Origin: Ectothiorhodospira shaposhnikovii
GTDB lineage: Bacteria > Pseudomonadota > Gammaproteobacteria > Ectothiorhodospirales > Ectothiorhodospiraceae
Reading direction: 5' to 3'
Length of the DNA: 64,000 nucleotides
Assembly: GCF_022227765.1 (NCBI RefSeq)
Contig: NZ_JAJMLZ010000008.1
Coordinates: 124,001 to 188,000 of the forward strand
The notes below the pieces were generated by a model. The model saw nothing but the letters and a program-made list of their open reading frames with translations. It searched no databases and was not told the origin of the DNA. Positions within the stretch are counted from its first letter, which is position 1, and each line of letters starts with the position of its first letter. This document shows positions 63,565-64,000 of this stretch, one piece after another. Made by a program: the position numbers and the translations under genes.

Positions 63565-64000
63565 CTACTCGGCCGGCGTCGCGGCGATGGCCTGGGTCAC
63601 GACGTTGAAAGCATCTTCACCCTCTCGGGTGGTGACACCGTCCAGCCAGTCTTTCAGGATATCAGGATTGTCTTGCAGCCAGACGCGTGCCGCCACCTTG
63701 GGGTCCACGTCCCGGTTCATGATCTGATCCATGAGATGGTTTTCCATCTCCAGGGTGAAGGACAGCTGACTCAGCAGACGCCCCACGTTGGGACACTGCT
63801 CGGCGTAGCCGGTACGTACGTTGGTGTGTACCGTGGCGGCACCGAAATCCGGACCGAAATACGCCTCTCCACCTTCCAGGTAGGCGATGTCAAAGCGCGT
63901 GTTCATGGGATGGGGCTCCCAGGCCAGAAAGACGATCCATTCCTCACGGGAGGTGCTGTGACGCACTTCCCCCAGCATACCGGCTTCACTGGACTCCATG
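63565..64000 (-). CDS. Choline/glycine betaine ABC transporter substrate-binding protein, partial
   Basis: Only the C-terminal 144 residues lie inside the window; the frame is open at the right edge. The sequence EWIVFLAWEPHPMNTRFDIA carries the Trp and aromatic residues of OpuAC/ProX-fold proteins. GEAYFGPDFGAATVHTNVR, GYAEQCPNVGRLLSQLSFTL and DWLDGVTTREG are typical of ChoX-like periplasmic choline or betaine binders. Uptake of osmoprotectant precursors fits a halophilic or halotolerant host. The permease and ATPase genes would lie beyond the window. Confidence 0.88.
   Translation of the reverse strand, partial: MESSEAGMLGEVRHSTSREEWIVFLAWEPHPMNTRFDIAYLEGGEAYFGPDFGAATVHTNVRTGYAEQCPNVGRLLSQLSFTLEMENHLMDQIMNRDVDPKVAARVWLQDNPDILKDWLDGVTTREGEDAFNVVTQAIAATPAE

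Overview
The window reads as chromosomal DNA of a GC-rich gammaproteobacterium. An Ectothiorhodospiraceae/Chromatiales-type halophile is my best guess. This rests on the complete SiaABCD set, YtfL/PaeA, FabV, DUF1841 and DUF3634 proteins, a PhoB-type box, a pyruvate:ferredoxin oxidoreductase (PFOR) paired with an RnfB-like protein, and a choline/betaine binding protein at the right edge. The species is inferred, not shown.

Left part (1-25 kb): redox genes, then dense cyclic-di-GMP signalling. A very large PFOR (cut by the left edge) follows an RnfB-like iron-sulfur protein on the minus strand. After a DUF1841 gene comes a plus-strand operon: YfiR-type periplasmic protein, CHASE8 hybrid histidine kinase, REC-GGDEF-EAL regulator and a TonB-dependent receptor. 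A secreted alkaline phosphatase follows. On the minus strand, 24984 to 15836 encodes an HDOD/GAF histidine kinase, a REC-PAS-GGDEF-EAL regulator, an EAL-CBS-GGDEF protein and a SiaABCD switch whose SiaA carries a CBS-like input module.

Middle (25-46 kb): a MinD/FlhG-like ATPase, citrate synthase and a DUF2939 protein. A tnpB-less IS200/IS605-like palindromic element sits just upstream of the DUF2939 start codon. A complete Wadjet/MksBEFG-type anti-plasmid condensin operon (28840-35265) follows, in the order SMC, MukE-like, MukF-like, nuclease. Next are a UshA-type nucleotidase lipoprotein, a 29-residue Cys/Lys-rich peptide, FabV, a CheB-CheR-PAS protein overlapping a PAS-GGDEF-EAL protein with a degenerate EAL domain, and a PaeA/YtfL transporter.

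Accessory zone (44-58.6 kb): gene relics (nitroreductase, Rpn, IS607, IS66, HEPN, RelE, isoprenylcysteine methyltransferase) mixed with intact genes: HAD hydrolase, DUF4389, nitroreductase, Xre/MbcA-RES, an orphan MNT protein and HigBA. A ten-copy 7-bp tandem repeat lies upstream of the Xre-RES operon. The zone ends in a 1289-residue protein joining a methyltransferase, PLD nuclease, SF2 helicase, S24-like peptidase segment and DUF3427, just before a tRNA-Arg(CCG) whose 3' end faces the zone.

Right end (59-64 kb): a choice-of-anchor I lipoprotein behind a good Pho box, MtgA, DUF3634, DinB and a truncated choline/betaine binding protein. Three themes recur: cyclic-di-GMP control, phosphate scavenging (alkaline phosphatase, UshA, choice-of-anchor I) and defence against foreign DNA.
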